A stretch of 60,802 nucleotides of DNA from an uncultured Gammaproteobacteria bacterium (GCA_937899415.1 CALBPI010000087.1:1-60802); one strand, 5' to 3'; counted from the first letter of the stretch, positions 26,453 through 35,337 are shown. Program-made: numbers and translations. Notes: generated by a model not told the origin, from the sequence alone.

Positions 26453-26911
26453 TCACTCGGAAGGCGACCCTGTCTTCCCCATGCGCCAGGCCGCAAACTG
26501 GCCTAACCCGAGCCCCAACACAGCACCCGCCAGGCCAATCGTCCAGGACAGTATCCGCATGTCGAACCAGCCGGACACGGTCAAATCGTTATTGCTCTCG
26601 GCAAAGTACTGGAACGCAGAGACGCTCTCCCAGGCGATGAATCCCAAGAAGATGGTCAGGCCGGGTACCCAGACGCGACGCTCCAGGAGATACCCGCAGA
26701 CAAGAAACCCGATGAGCCGCACAGAGAAGAACCTCGCGTTCTCGACACGTTCCGCGACAACCAACGCGCGCTCCACGTCCTGAGTGTAGTCCACATTGAA
26801 CATGGCAAAATACGCCGCAAAGCCGAGCATCCTCTCAGCCAGGAGTGTCGCCACGATCATGCCCGCCGTGGCGATCAGCCATCGTTGCACGACACGGTTT
26901 CTAGTAGTCAA
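26453..26911 (-). CDS. Integral membrane protein
   Basis: 152 residues with four hydrophobic segments (about 10-38, 60-78, 82-100, 122-142). No known motif. Start overlaps the end of the DUF2164 gene by 11 bases. Confidence 0.6.
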   Translation of the reverse strand: MTTRNRVVQRWLIATAGMIVATLLAERMLGFAAYFAMFNVDYTQDVERALVVAERVENARFFSVRLIGFLVCGYLLERRVWVPGLTIFLGFIAWESVSAFQYFAESNNDLTVSGWFDMRILSWTIGLAGAVLGLGLGQFAAWRMGKTGSPSE

Positions 26912-27149
26912 CGGGCTGCCTCAACTCGTCGATTGCTTCTCCGATGCTGTCGAGTCGTTTCTCCAGCACCGCCTGCGCGTCAAGAAGGCCGCGGTTGTAG
27001 AAGTAGGCGCCAATCTCCTCGGTGAAGAACTGCAGCAAGAACTCGGCAGGGAACTGTTCGATCTCCTGGTCCAGCTCCTCCTGGAAGTAGCGCTGAATCT
27101 TTTTGACGAGCGCCTCCCGCTCCCCGGCTGTGAGTTTGATCTTGTTCAC
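26901..27149 (-). CDS. DUF2164 family protein
   Basis: 82 residues matching DUF2164: LVKKIQRYFQEELDQEIEQ, then PAEFLLQFFTEEIGAYFYNRG and the terminal DELRQPV. The family is small, helical and cytoplasmic, of unknown function. ATG at 27147-27149. Confidence 0.88.
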   Translation of the reverse strand: MNKIKLTAGEREALVKKIQRYFQEELDQEIEQFPAEFLLQFFTEEIGAYFYNRGLLDAQAVLEKRLDSIGEAIDELRQPVDY

Positions 27150-27198
27150 CGTGAGTTGCAGGCCTATTGACTGAGGTTCAACATGATTGCGTGTTCCG

Positions 27199-27393
27199 TT
27201 ACTTCTCGACCAGATTTATGCGGTGCTGCACGTAGCCCAGGAGCACGAAAAGCAGAATGATGCCGAGCGCGGTTCCAACGACATAGCTGGTCGCGCAACC
27301 GGACTCGCGGATTTTGGGAAGCCACCAGAGCTGCCCAACAAACAGCACGACCAATGCCGGCGAATGATCGCGTCGAATGCCGAACCGTGGCCG
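27199..27393 (-). pseudogene. 5'-truncated or start-less small membrane protein
   Basis: A frame of about 64 codons ending TAA at 27199-27201 encodes two clear hydrophobic segments, ALVVLFVGQLWWLPK and YVVGTALGIILLFVLLGY, then VQHRINLVEK. No ATG is in frame after the upstream stop; the nearest starts are TTG or GTG codons already inside the first helix. It therefore looks like the remnant of a membrane gene that lost its 5' end, sitting just downstream of the DUF1287 gene. Confidence 0.5.
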
Positions 27394-27405
27394 ACATCAC
27401 ACTCA

Positions 27406-28011
27406 CTACTCAGGCCCCAGATACCGATAGTGCCCCGTAATCTCAAAGAGAAAGAGCATGTCGTCCTTCTTCGGGCCGAGACCGATGTTGTGAACAATAA
27501 GCGGGCGCTCGCCATCTGCTGACTTCTCGTTCGTTACAATCCCGATGTGCGGATTGTTGCCCGGCAACATCCAGCTCACAATATCGCCCGGCCGGTAGTC
27601 GGCGGGGTCATTGCTGACCTCAAGCGACTCACCGTGTCGCTCAAAAAAACGGCGCAGGTTTGGCACACGCCTGTGATCGATATTGGTGTCCGGGCGTGAC
27701 AAGCCCCAGTTGCGTGGGTAGGCATCAAAGTCGGCGCTCATGTCTTCGTGAACCAGGCGCTGCAGATCAATACCAATCGCCCGGTAGCTTCGGACCAGCA
27801 CGTCCGTGCAGACGCCTACGTTCTCCGGCACGTCTCCGCCCGGGTAGGGAATCGAGCGGTAGGACCCGTCATAGCGCACGACGTGCTTTGTGCGTTCCAG
27901 CGCCGCAACAACGAGATCGCGCTCCGAGGGCCCTGCTGCCGCCAGCGACGAGAGCCCAAGCAACACAAGCGAACGCGCCATGAGGCTGCCGCGGGACCGG
28001 CGGCCAATCAC
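27406..28011 (-). CDS. DUF1287 family exported protein
   Basis: About 201 residues. The signal ends near AAAGPS. The domain carries VPENVGVCTDVLVRSYRAIG with the conserved Cys, then DTNIDHRRVPNLRRFF and PGDIVSWMLPGNNPHIGIV with the conserved His. This is a papain-like/NlpC-like fold of unknown substrate, probably periplasmic. A GTG at 28009-28011 overlaps the upstream TGA (GTGA); an ATG at 27979-27981 is also possible. Confidence 0.85.
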   Translation of the reverse strand: MIGRRSRGSLMARSLVLLGLSSLAAAGPSERDLVVAALERTKHVVRYDGSYRSIPYPGGDVPENVGVCTDVLVRSYRAIGIDLQRLVHEDMSADFDAYPRNWGLSRPDTNIDHRRVPNLRRFFERHGESLEVSNDPADYRPGDIVSWMLPGNNPHIGIVTNEKSADGERPLIVHNIGLGPKKDDMLFLFEITGHYRYLGPE

Positions 28012-28370
28012 GACACCACCTTCAACTGCGCCGCATACGGCGGAGCGGGCTCGGGACCGTCGTCGCCTACTCTGTGCTCCGGCGGTTCCGTATCCCATCT
28101 CACGAATCGAGCGATCTCCAGCGGCGCTTTAATAAACTCCCGAAGCTCAGCGAGTGTCTCACCCACCGTTGCCGTCTCGTCCGTCACGAACGGTTGCTCC
28201 AGCAGTTCGCCGACGTCGGTTGGCGACCGCGACGCGATGTGCAGTCTGAGGTCCTCGACAAACTTCTGGACCTCCGGCATTTCAAAGATGATGAGAGATA
28301 CGGCCTGAATCTCCACGAGCACACCAATCCTGCCCTGGTGAGTGTAGGACGCGATGAATCCGCAAAGCAT
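28008..28370 (-). CDS. Soluble protein of unknown function
   Basis: 120 residues. Contains FEMPEVQKFVEDLRLHIASR and a Pro/Glu-rich C-terminus; no signal or membrane helix. It is coupled to DUF1287 through a four-base overlap. Family not recognised. Confidence 0.5.
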   Translation of the reverse strand: MLCGFIASYTHQGRIGVLVEIQAVSLIIFEMPEVQKFVEDLRLHIASRSPTDVGELLEQPFVTDETATVGETLAELREFIKAPLEIARFVRWDTEPPEHRVGDDGPEPAPPYAAQLKVVS

Positions 28371-28385
28371 GAACAGAGAGTCCCT

Positions 28386-28712
28386 TTAGCTTTCCTTCAC
28401 CGCAACGCGCGGCTTCGCCCAAGTCAGCACCAGACAGAGCACTGCAAAAACGATCAACACAGGCCCGAACAGACTCATGTCGTTTCGGACGAACCAGCTC
28501 CCCGTCAGCATGCCATAGACGAAGATGGCGGACTCGTAGACTGCGTACACAAGCCAGGTGCCACCGAGGAAACCGACCAGCAGCCGCCTTCTGCGTGGCA
28601 CGCGTCCGCGCATGAGCGGCCAGAGCAATCCGGCCGAAATCGCGAGCGGCACAAGTGGTACTGCCACGAACACGTCAGAGACTAGCCATACCCACTCGAC
28701 CAGAACATCCAC
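28386..28712 (-). CDS. Small membrane protein, three or four helices
   Basis: 108 residues almost wholly hydrophobic, with basic loops (RGRVPRRRRLL). Segments at about 8-33, 45-68 and 80-100. Family not recognised. Lies 15 bases upstream of the preceding unknown gene. Confidence 0.55.
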   Translation of the reverse strand: MDVLVEWVWLVSDVFVAVPLVPLAISAGLLWPLMRGRVPRRRRLLVGFLGGTWLVYAVYESAIFVYGMLTGSWFVRNDMSLFGPVLIVFAVLCLVLTWAKPRVAVKES

Positions 28713-28745
28713 GTCGTCAGCACCAGCAGATCTGACCGACGCTGC

Positions 28746-29057
28746 TCACTCGTAAGACACCCAGAGCGTCACGAACAACACCTCTGGCTTCGTATCGAAA
28801 TGCTTGTCGACAATCGGCTCGATGATCTGGGTCAGCTCGTAGACGGTGGCGCCGTCCACATCTCTCGCCGGAAGCGCGACAGTCATTTGGGTCAAGACGC
28901 CGTTCTGCCACTGCCAACCGATTTCCGACTCAACGCCAAGGGCGTTGTCGATGTCCTCGCTGACCGCCTTCTGCTGCTCCAGCATACGCTCCATCTTCTC
29001 GGCGGCACCGCAGCCAGCCAGGAGCAGCGCAACAATCAAGAGAGGTACTAATCGCAT
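28746..29057 (-). CDS. Lipoprotein of unknown function
   Basis: About 103 residues; the signal ends in LLLAGCG (lipobox). The mature part is beta-rich with VSEDIDNALGVESEIGWQW and a C-terminal EVLFVTLWVSYE. ATG at 29055-29057. Probably anchored in the outer membrane facing the periplasm. Confidence 0.6.
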   Translation of the reverse strand: MRLVPLLIVALLLAGCGAAEKMERMLEQQKAVSEDIDNALGVESEIGWQWQNGVLTQMTVALPARDVDGATVYELTQIIEPIVDKHFDTKPEVLFVTLWVSYE

Positions 29058-29086
29058 GTTCAGAGTCCCCACGCGTCGAGGTGTGT

Positions 29087-29476
29087 TCAGACCGAGTTCG
29101 AGTCCTCGCCGGCCCACTCGAGAACCAGGAAGACCGCCCCGCACAGGCCAGCGCCCACAATGAGCACCGACGACAGCATAGAGTCAAAGTGGTAGTGCGG
29201 ATGATCGGAGAATAGCCAATGCAGCAGCGTGTGTGCGACAAGAAATGCCGACACGACAGTCCGCGAATTCCTTCGGCGCCGCATATTCAGACTGGCCACA
29301 AGACCAATGATGATGGCAAAGAGCGGCACGTGCGCGATCACGAAGACGAACTGGCCCACGGAGTCCTCAAGCAGACGAAGCAGTGGCAACACGCGCCACT
29401 CGTGGTTGGGCATGGCATCCAGTTCATGCGTGCAGAGCAGCGCCAGGCCGAGATAGAAAATGGCGTTCTTCATCAA
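29087..29476 (-). CDS. DUF6713-like membrane protein
   Basis: 129 residues with four transmembrane segments. The string LLCTHELDAMPNHEWRVLP near the N-terminus, followed by FVIAHVPLFAII, matches a small membrane family (DUF6713, assigned from memory). His and Glu within helix 1 are conserved there. Role unknown. Confidence 0.55.
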   Translation of the reverse strand: MMKNAIFYLGLALLCTHELDAMPNHEWRVLPLLRLLEDSVGQFVFVIAHVPLFAIIIGLVASLNMRRRRNSRTVVSAFLVAHTLLHWLFSDHPHYHFDSMLSSVLIVGAGLCGAVFLVLEWAGEDSNSV

Positions 29477-29498
29477 AGCTACTGCCTTACCTGGTCCG

Positions 29499-29894
29499 CT
29501 ACTTGAACGCCTGCGTCTTCACGAGCGCACCGTCCTCATCATAGGTTTTCCAGGTGCCCTTCTTTTTGCCGTGTTCGAAACGACCCTCGTCCCAAAGCTG
29601 GCCGTTGGGATGGTAGCGCTTCCATGAGCCATGCTTTTGTTCATCGTCGTCGAAGCCGCCGGTTCCACGCGGATCGCCGGTCTTGTAGAACCACTTCCAC
29701 CGGCCAACGATCTTCCCGTCCTTGTAGCTGCCCGAGGACTGCATCTGCCCGTTGTTGAGAAAGTACTTCCACTTTCCCGATTTCTTGCCATTGGTGAACT
29801 CACCCTGGCAAGACACCAGACCGTTCTTGAAGTACAGCTTGAAGGGGCCGTTCTTGGGATTGCCATCTTCGTCGATTCCGGAGATGTCTTTCAT
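29499..29894 (-). CDS. YwqK/MORN-like repeat protein
   Basis: About 131 residues from ATG at 29892-29894. It consists of repeated 20-24-residue hairpins: LYFKNGLVSCQGEFTNGKKS, YFLNNGQMQSSGSYKDGK, WFYKTGDPRGTGGFDDD, RYHPNGQLWDEGRFEHGKK. This matches the YwqK-type repeats of toxin-antitoxin-associated or MORN proteins. No toxin gene is recognised alongside. Confidence 0.8.
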   Translation of the reverse strand: MKDISGIDEDGNPKNGPFKLYFKNGLVSCQGEFTNGKKSGKWKYFLNNGQMQSSGSYKDGKIVGRWKWFYKTGDPRGTGGFDDDEQKHGSWKRYHPNGQLWDEGRFEHGKKKGTWKTYDEDGALVKTQAFK

Positions 29895-29931
29895 TGGATT
29901 CCCGCCCCTCGTGCGATCCCGTCTCGCAGCG

Positions 29932-30348
29932 CTAGTCGTACCAGACGCCGATCGCCTCATATCCACTTGGTATTTCGACTTGCTCGACGTGATCAGGTGT
30001 CCCGATGAGCAGCTCATCGGCCTGGAAGCGATCCCCGAGCCACGCCTTCACATCGTCAGCTGATCCGGACGTCACGATCCAAACGGTGTCCGTCGAAGGC
30101 CAGCCGTCAGGATCTTCCTGATCCGAAACCTGGATCAGCACGGTCGCAACGTCGTCTCGATCCCTGATCTTTGCGAAGTACTGCCAGAACTCGCTTGGCG
30201 CAGGCTGATCCGGGTAGAAGTTGTAGCCTATCGAGCCGTAGTCATCGTTGCCCTCGAAAAACTCCTCAAGGGTGACGAGCGGTCTTGGCAACGAGAAGTC
30301 GTTGATGTTGCCGATTCGCTCGAGCAGGCGCTGGCGCGGGTCGGTCAT
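29932..30348 (-). CDS. Acidic soluble protein, unknown
   Basis: 138 residues, acidic and aromatic: RPLVTLEEFFEGNDDYGSIG, FWQYFAKIRDRDDVATVLIQ, WPSTDTVWIVTSGS. The same style of short protein occurs as integron cassette or immunity-like genes, but no family name can be given. No export signal. Confidence 0.6.
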   Translation of the reverse strand: MTDPRQRLLERIGNINDFSLPRPLVTLEEFFEGNDDYGSIGYNFYPDQPAPSEFWQYFAKIRDRDDVATVLIQVSDQEDPDGWPSTDTVWIVTSGSADDVKAWLGDRFQADELLIGTPDHVEQVEIPSGYEAIGVWYD

Positions 30349-30366
30349 TGAATCCGCACTCCGTGC

Positions 30367-31047
30367 TCAGCCGGTGCTGCGATGCCAGTCCGCCATGCGC
30401 CCCCAATCTTCTGAAACACGATCAACGCCCCCTCGATTTCGGTTTGCTCTGCCGAGTGCGCCGGTGTGCGCCTGACACCAAACCGTGGCATCGCTGTACG
30501 CGAATGAAGACTCTAGCGCTTCCGTGAGATTCCTGCACGAGCGCATTCCGAGAACGGACCTGAGCGCGTTAAACGTCTTCACCCCAAGCGTAACAACGAG
30601 CCGCGGAGAGACGATCTCGATCTGTGGCAGTGCAAACTCCTGCGCTGCGCGTCGAAGATCCTTCGCAGGAATATTGGCGCTCATTCCTGCTGGCTTCACG
30701 AAAGGGAACAGGTTCGTTGCGTACACTTGGTGCACATCCATTCCGAAGTGAACCTGAAGCAACGCCTCGAGATTCTTGTTGGTGGGCAGTGACGGCTCCC
30801 GCCCCAGCGTCTTGAGATTCTCGTTGTCACCTGTCGACAGAAAGTCCTCCGACACCCAATCCTGGAGCAGGACGAATACGGGAGCGTCTACGTTGCACGC
30901 CCCCTTTGTGTAGGGCGAGACGTGGACCGACTCGAAGGCCCCAGAGGCGAAGTCACCGATGTTCCGGTAGCCGAGCCAGTTCGCGTTGCGGCGGCGCTCA
31001 CCCAATTGCGCGAGAGCCGCTCGCTTTGATGACCGGCTATTCGTCAA
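30367..31047 (-). CDS. Uracil-DNA glycosylase-like protein
   Basis: About 226 residues. Blocks SLPTNKNLEALLQVHFG, VYATNLFPFVKPAG and IEIVSPRLVVTLGVKTFNAL have the order and appearance of the UDG superfamily (an active-site region, NLFPF and a downstream TLG strand), though the usual motif GExPG is not obvious. The start is a TTG at 31045-31047 overlapping the upstream TGA (TTGA). Could be a UDG relative without glycosylase activity. Confidence 0.5.
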   Translation of the reverse strand: MTNSRSSKRAALAQLGERRRNANWLGYRNIGDFASGAFESVHVSPYTKGACNVDAPVFVLLQDWVSEDFLSTGDNENLKTLGREPSLPTNKNLEALLQVHFGMDVHQVYATNLFPFVKPAGMSANIPAKDLRRAAQEFALPQIEIVSPRLVVTLGVKTFNALRSVLGMRSCRNLTEALESSFAYSDATVWCQAHTGALGRANRNRGGVDRVSEDWGRMADWHRSTG

Positions 31048-31436
31048 AGGTCCTCGTAGAACGTGAGGCCGTTCTTGTAAGGATCGTAGAAGGCAAACTC
31101 CCTCGTTCCCCACGGCGTCTCCCGAAGGGCTGTGCCCGCATGAAAGACACTCGCCCCACTGAATTCATCGAAAAGCTGCTCAGTCGACGAGACCAAGAGT
31201 CTCAGCATGGGTCGCTCTACGGCTGACCACTCATCGGGGTCGTGCCATTGAATGTGCAGCTCGACACTATCCCGAGCGACAACCGCATAGCGCGTGTCGG
31301 ATTCTGAATCGCGACCGAGTAAGCGGAACCCGATGCGCTCAACATAGAAGTCGATCGAAACGGCGACGTTCTGGGAAGGCAGGACAGGATGTACGGCCGT
31401 TAGTGTCGCGGGCACGGCAGCGGTCCAGGAAAACAC
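31044..31436 (-). CDS. VOC family protein (bleomycin resistance-like)
   Basis: 130 residues: AVHPVLPSQNVAVSIDFYVE, FRLLGRDSESDTRYAVV, VELHIQWHD and the C-terminal WGTREFAFYDPYKNGLTFYE with the metal-site Glu. This matches the Ble/Sh-ble-like VOC group that binds rather than transforms substrates. Coupled to the UDG-like gene downstream. Confidence 0.85.
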   Translation of the reverse strand: MFSWTAAVPATLTAVHPVLPSQNVAVSIDFYVERIGFRLLGRDSESDTRYAVVARDSVELHIQWHDPDEWSAVERPMLRLLVSSTEQLFDEFSGASVFHAGTALRETPWGTREFAFYDPYKNGLTFYEDL

Positions 31437-31505
31437 CAGCCCGCCGACCTGGATGCGGTCACGGTGTCGCTCGCAATAACCACAACATCGAAACGCGCCA
31501 CGCCA

Positions 31506-32000
31506 CTAGAGCTCGATGCCCTCTTCGCGCAAGCGCCGCTCGACGTTCCTGGCGATTCTGGGACCCATCATCGCGCCCCACTTCTGCCCGACAGTCATAC
31601 CATCCATAGCCATCAGCGGCGCGGCTTCAGCAAACTTGCGCCCCTCTTTGGTGGAGTAAAATGCGATGGCCGCCCTCAGGTCGTTCTCGTTCAGGTACTT
31701 GGCGTAGATCGGGTACATCATCTCGTTGAAGCTGCCGGAGGCCATTTCCTGGTTTATCGTCGCCATGGCCTCCTCTCGCATGAACTGCAGCGCACGGTCT
31801 GGAATCTCGGTGCCACCCGCCTTCATAGCCATCGTCATCTGCTGGATGACCAAGTCTGCCATCTGCTCGCCGATTTTGAGTGCCCCGGTGACCTCCAGTA
31901 TTTCATCAACAAGGGCTTTGTAAGTCTCCGAAGGCTCATCGGCAAAGCTGGTGACCGGGAATGCAAGCAGGCAAACGGCAGCAAGGGTTCTTAGTTTCAT
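31506..32000 (-). CDS. DUF2059 family exported protein
   Basis: 164 residues with a signal peptide (1-20) and a DUF2059 region: NEMMYPIYAKYLNENDLRAA then IAFYSTKEGRKFAEAAPLM. The family is periplasmic, helical and uncharacterised. Length is normal. ATG at 31998-32000. Confidence 0.85.
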   Translation of the reverse strand: MKLRTLAAVCLLAFPVTSFADEPSETYKALVDEILEVTGALKIGEQMADLVIQQMTMAMKAGGTEIPDRALQFMREEAMATINQEMASGSFNEMMYPIYAKYLNENDLRAAIAFYSTKEGRKFAEAAPLMAMDGMTVGQKWGAMMGPRIARNVERRLREEGIEL

Positions 32001-32043
32001 GTGACCATCCTTTGTTCAAAACTTGAGTGTGAATCACTTTGCA

Positions 32044-32538
32044 TCAGGGCTGAAACCGCAGCTCAAACATCGGCAGAAAGCGCCCGGGGATACTCCCCGA
32101 CTCTTTCTCACCAACCCGCGTACATCCGAACGCCGCGTAGAAATCCGCTGCATAAGGGTCACTCTGGATGAGCACCTTGGTCGCATCACGTGTCTTCGCC
32201 GCCGCAATCGCTTGCGCCATGAGTTTGCGGCCGTGCCCCTGCCCGATATGCGCCGGCTCGACAAACAACGCATCTACCTCCCAAGTGCTCCCATCGATTC
32301 GCGCGAGCGCGACATAGCCAACGACCGACGAATCGGCTTCACAGACCAGGTAGATCCTGTCCGGGTCGACGATCTCGGACGGCGATACCACCAACTCGTG
32401 CCGGCATGCCGCCATGAAGTCTGCCGAATACCCCCAATGGGCCTTCGAACGGATCGCGATGTCCGTCAGCGTTTCCGCTTCCCCCTGAACGGCGGGTCGG
32501 ATGGGGGGCCGTTCTAAGGTTCGCGTGCCCACAGCCAC
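32044..32538 (-). CDS. GNAT family N-acetyltransferase
   Basis: 164 residues with a VGYVALARIDGSTWEVDALF strand pair and a VEPAHIGQGHGRKLMAQAI acetyl-CoA loop. The C-terminal YAADFYAAFGCTRVGEKESG is typical. The N-terminus has IRSKAHWGYSADFM, which is common in the group acting on small molecules. Substrate unknown. Confidence 0.85.
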   Translation of the reverse strand: MAVGTRTLERPPIRPAVQGEAETLTDIAIRSKAHWGYSADFMAACRHELVVSPSEIVDPDRIYLVCEADSSVVGYVALARIDGSTWEVDALFVEPAHIGQGHGRKLMAQAIAAAKTRDATKVLIQSDPYAADFYAAFGCTRVGEKESGSIPGRFLPMFELRFQP

Positions 32539-32614
32539 GGTCTTGCACTCAATACGCTAATTCCAATCATCAGGAATCTCTCAGCACGTCTTGCATGTCA
32601 CAAACCATCGCCGA

Positions 32615-33310
32615 TCACACCAATAACGCAACGGGCCAAACAGCGAAAAACGCCAGGTATCCGATCAGAGTGACTCGATGCAGTCGCTTCCTCGTGCGGA
32701 GATCATGCACAACTAGAGAAAGAAACAGTGCGTTCCAGGTTATCGCAAAAAAGACGGTCCAATAGAAATCCACTTGTGCATCCGACAGCCCGGTCAAAAG
32801 AAACTCAATGGGATCAAACGACCTCGAGAGAATCGGCTCAAGCAGGTAGAGCGTACCGACAAGCAGCAGCCGCTTGTGCCAGCTGGACCGATGCCGATTC
32901 TGGTACGCCAAAATGGTCAGCAGTATGAATCCTGAAAACAGGATCCGATTGGCTTTCACGTAGTAAGGCATTGCCGCCCAACCCCGCCACACCGACCAAA
33001 ATACGAAGAGCGTGGTCAGCACCACGCCGACAGCCACTAGAAACCCAACCACCCCAAGCTTGCGATGAACGTGCGGGTTGCCACTCCGGATCAAGTTTGC
33101 CTGAACGAAGAACAAGATCATCCAGGCAAGACAAAATACACCGTGAAGGATGAACTTGGGGTCTTTGTTGCTGGGCTGACCAATATTCCAAAACAAATTG
33201 TCGGAGAAGCCCCAAACAGATAGCCCAAGAATGACGCCACTGATAATCGAGAAGTATTGCCCGTCGGCGCCGGTCTGCTCGACTTGCGGCTTGGGCACTG
33301 TCGTCGTCAT
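32615..33310 (-). CDS. Integral membrane protein, about six helices
   Basis: 231 residues. Conserved-looking HRKLGVVGFLVAVGVV and NRHRSSWHKRLLLVGTLYLL resemble membrane proteins with paired His residues in helices 3 and 5 (possible haem or cofactor ligands). Overlaps the LysR gene end by 4 bases, so it is likely in its transcription unit. Family not named. Confidence 0.6.
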   Translation of the reverse strand: MTTTVPKPQVEQTGADGQYFSIISGVILGLSVWGFSDNLFWNIGQPSNKDPKFILHGVFCLAWMILFFVQANLIRSGNPHVHRKLGVVGFLVAVGVVLTTLFVFWSVWRGWAAMPYYVKANRILFSGFILLTILAYQNRHRSSWHKRLLLVGTLYLLEPILSRSFDPIEFLLTGLSDAQVDFYWTVFFAITWNALFLSLVVHDLRTRKRLHRVTLIGYLAFFAVWPVALLV

Positions 33311-34203
33311 CGAAATCGCTCAACCAGGAAATCAACAGCCGCTTTGATCTTTGGAACGAGGTAGCGCTGCTTCTGATAAATGAGATGGATCGCCAGTTCG
33401 GGATTCTGGTTGACGCTCAACGTTGTATCGAAAGACAACTCCAGCAGCTCACCGCGATCAATGTATGCTGCCAGCGCCCAGCGTGGTGCCATCATGATGC
33501 CGCGGCCACGCACCGCTTGTTCGGCCAACCAGGCCCCGTTGTTCGAAATTGCCACCGCGGGCGCGGAGACATCGCGCCACTCGCCGTCGACCTGACAAAG
33601 CCACGGCGTCGGCCCTCTTGGCGTCCGGAAGTAGATCCCTTTGTGTTCCTGCAGCTCGAGGACACTTTGCGGCACTCCCATCTCGGCAAGGTAAGCCGGT
33701 GCCGCCACGGGAATGAACTCATTGCTCATCAAACGAATGGCCTGCACGCGTTCGTTGGGCGCATAGCCCCCGCGAATCGCGAGGTCCACATCGTCCCGCG
33801 AGAGCGACGTGAGTTCATCGCTCAGGCGGACGTCGAGAACAACATCCGGGTATTGGGCTTTGAAATCCTCAAGCGCCGGCAACAGCCGTTGCTCACCAAA
33901 ACCGACAAGCGAGGTGATCCGCAACTGCCCCATGGGCTTGGCCTGGTAGCTGCGGACGGTCTCGTCGCTGTGTGCCAGCAGGCGCAGGACATCCTGGATC
34001 TGCTGGAAATAGATCTCGCCGATTTCGGTGACTTGCACGGAGCGCGTGCTGCGCTTGAGCAGGTCCGCACCCAGGTGTTTTTCCAGGTCAGCGACGCGCC
34101 GCGAGAGCGACGACGGCGGTACAGAGAATTCGGCGGCGGCCTGCGTGAAGCTGCCCAGCTGAACCACTTTGCTGAAGTACCGTAGCGCTCTAAGCTGGTC
34201 CAT
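33307..34203 (-). CDS. LysR-type transcriptional regulator
   Basis: About 298 residues. N-terminal winged helix: LRALRYFSKVVQLGSFTQA, SVPPSSLSRRVADLEKHLG; then a periplasmic-binding-protein-like effector domain. It lies divergent from the CurA-type reductase gene at 34339, with an ATTATTG-N9-CAATAAT inverted repeat in the intergenic space, so it probably controls that gene and itself. ATG at 34201-34203. Confidence 0.92.
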   Translation of the reverse strand: MDQLRALRYFSKVVQLGSFTQAAAEFSVPPSSLSRRVADLEKHLGADLLKRSTRSVQVTEIGEIYFQQIQDVLRLLAHSDETVRSYQAKPMGQLRITSLVGFGEQRLLPALEDFKAQYPDVVLDVRLSDELTSLSRDDVDLAIRGGYAPNERVQAIRLMSNEFIPVAAPAYLAEMGVPQSVLELQEHKGIYFRTPRGPTPWLCQVDGEWRDVSAPAVAISNNGAWLAEQAVRGRGIMMAPRWALAAYIDRGELLELSFDTTLSVNQNPELAIHLIYQKQRYLVPKIKAAVDFLVERFR

Positions 34204-34232
34204 CGCGCGTGCCACCCTCTAGACATGGATCG

Positions 34233-34255
34233 ATTATTGCCCGAACGACAATAAT
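34233..34255. promoter_or_regulatory. Inverted repeat, probable LysR operator
   Basis: ATTATTG at 34233-34239 and CAATAAT at 34249-34255 are exact inverted copies separated by nine bases. They contain the T-N11-A form favoured by LysR proteins and lie in the 135-base divergent space between the LysR start and the reductase start. Confidence 0.65.
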
Positions 34256-34338
34256 ATTAATCCAATCGGCCTATTTATGCGCTCGTTTCAAGCAGTAATA
34301 ATGCCACCCAGTTACCTACTCAAGCCCGGAACCAACTT

Positions 34339-35337
34339 ATGAGCACCTACACCAGCATCAACCTCATCGCCCGCCCGAAGCCGGGCCCCATCACCTCAGA
34401 GCTGTTTGAAGTCGTCGAAAAAGAGATCCCGACGGCTGGCCCGGGCCAGATCCTGGTCAAGCAGACGCACATGTCTCTGGACCCGGCGATGATCGGCTGG
34501 ATGAGCCCGGACCCCGAAAGCTACATCCCGCCCGTGGCTCTGGGCGAAGTGATGCGCGCCTCCGGTCTCGGCACCGTGGTCGAGAGCAACCACCCCGACT
34601 TCGCCGTGGGTGACATGGTTCGCGGCATGACGGGAATGACCGAGTACATCCTCACCGATGGCCAGGGCCTGAACACTGTGCCCGCGGGTCTGGACGCCGA
34701 AACCGTGCTGGCGGTCTTCGCACTGCCTGGGCTCACGGCCACGCAAGGTTTGTATGGCTTCGGCGATCCGAAAGCGGGCGAGACCCTCGTGGTGAGCGGC
34801 GCGGCAGGCTCCGTCGGCTCGATCGTCGGGCAGCTGGCCAAGGCCGACGGTCTCAACGTGATCGGTGTTGCTGGCGACGACGAGAAGTGCAACTGGATTG
34901 TTGACACGCTCGGATTCGACGGCGCGATTAACTACAAAACCGATGACATCCCGGCGAAGCTTGATGAATTGGCACCCAAAGGCGTCGACGTCTACTTCGA
35001 GAACACCGGCGGGCCGATTCAGAAGCACGTGTTCGACCGCATGAACGCCCATGGCCGCATCGTGGTCTGCGGCATGATCGCCGACTACACAAGCGCCGAG
35101 CCGTCACCGGGCCCCAACTGGATTCCGCTGATCAAGAAACGGATCACCGTTCGCGGCTTTGCCATGCCGGATCACTACGGCGACATCCCGGCGCTGCTCG
35201 AGAAGCTCACGCCTTACGTCATGGGCGGCAAGATCAAGTTCCGAACCCACGTCCTTGAGGGTCTGGAGTCGGCCATCGATGGCCTGAACTTATTCTTCAC
35301 GGGCGGCAACCGCGGGAAGCTGATCGTTAAGCTGTAG
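34339..35337 (+). CDS. CurA-type NADP-dependent oxidoreductase
   Basis: 332 residues of the medium-chain, zinc-independent dehydrogenase/reductase family (leukotriene B4 dehydrogenase/curcumin reductase type). It has LIARPKPGPITSELFEVVE, the nucleotide-binding VVSGAAGSVGSIVGQLAKA, FDGAINYKTDD and GVDVYFENTGGPI. Such enzymes reduce the C=C bond of enones with NADPH. It is the plus-strand partner of the LysR gene. Confidence 0.93.
   Translation: MSTYTSINLIARPKPGPITSELFEVVEKEIPTAGPGQILVKQTHMSLDPAMIGWMSPDPESYIPPVALGEVMRASGLGTVVESNHPDFAVGDMVRGMTGMTEYILTDGQGLNTVPAGLDAETVLAVFALPGLTATQGLYGFGDPKAGETLVVSGAAGSVGSIVGQLAKADGLNVIGVAGDDEKCNWIVDTLGFDGAINYKTDDIPAKLDELAPKGVDVYFENTGGPIQKHVFDRMNAHGRIVVCGMIADYTSAEPSPGPNWIPLIKKRITVRGFAMPDHYGDIPALLEKLTPYVMGGKIKFRTHVLEGLESAIDGLNLFFTGGNRGKLIVKL

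Noticed and set aside
29499-29894. YwqK-like repeat protein as the antitoxin of a toxin-antitoxin pair
   Set aside because: No toxin-like gene lies beside it; neighbours are a small membrane protein and an acidic unknown.
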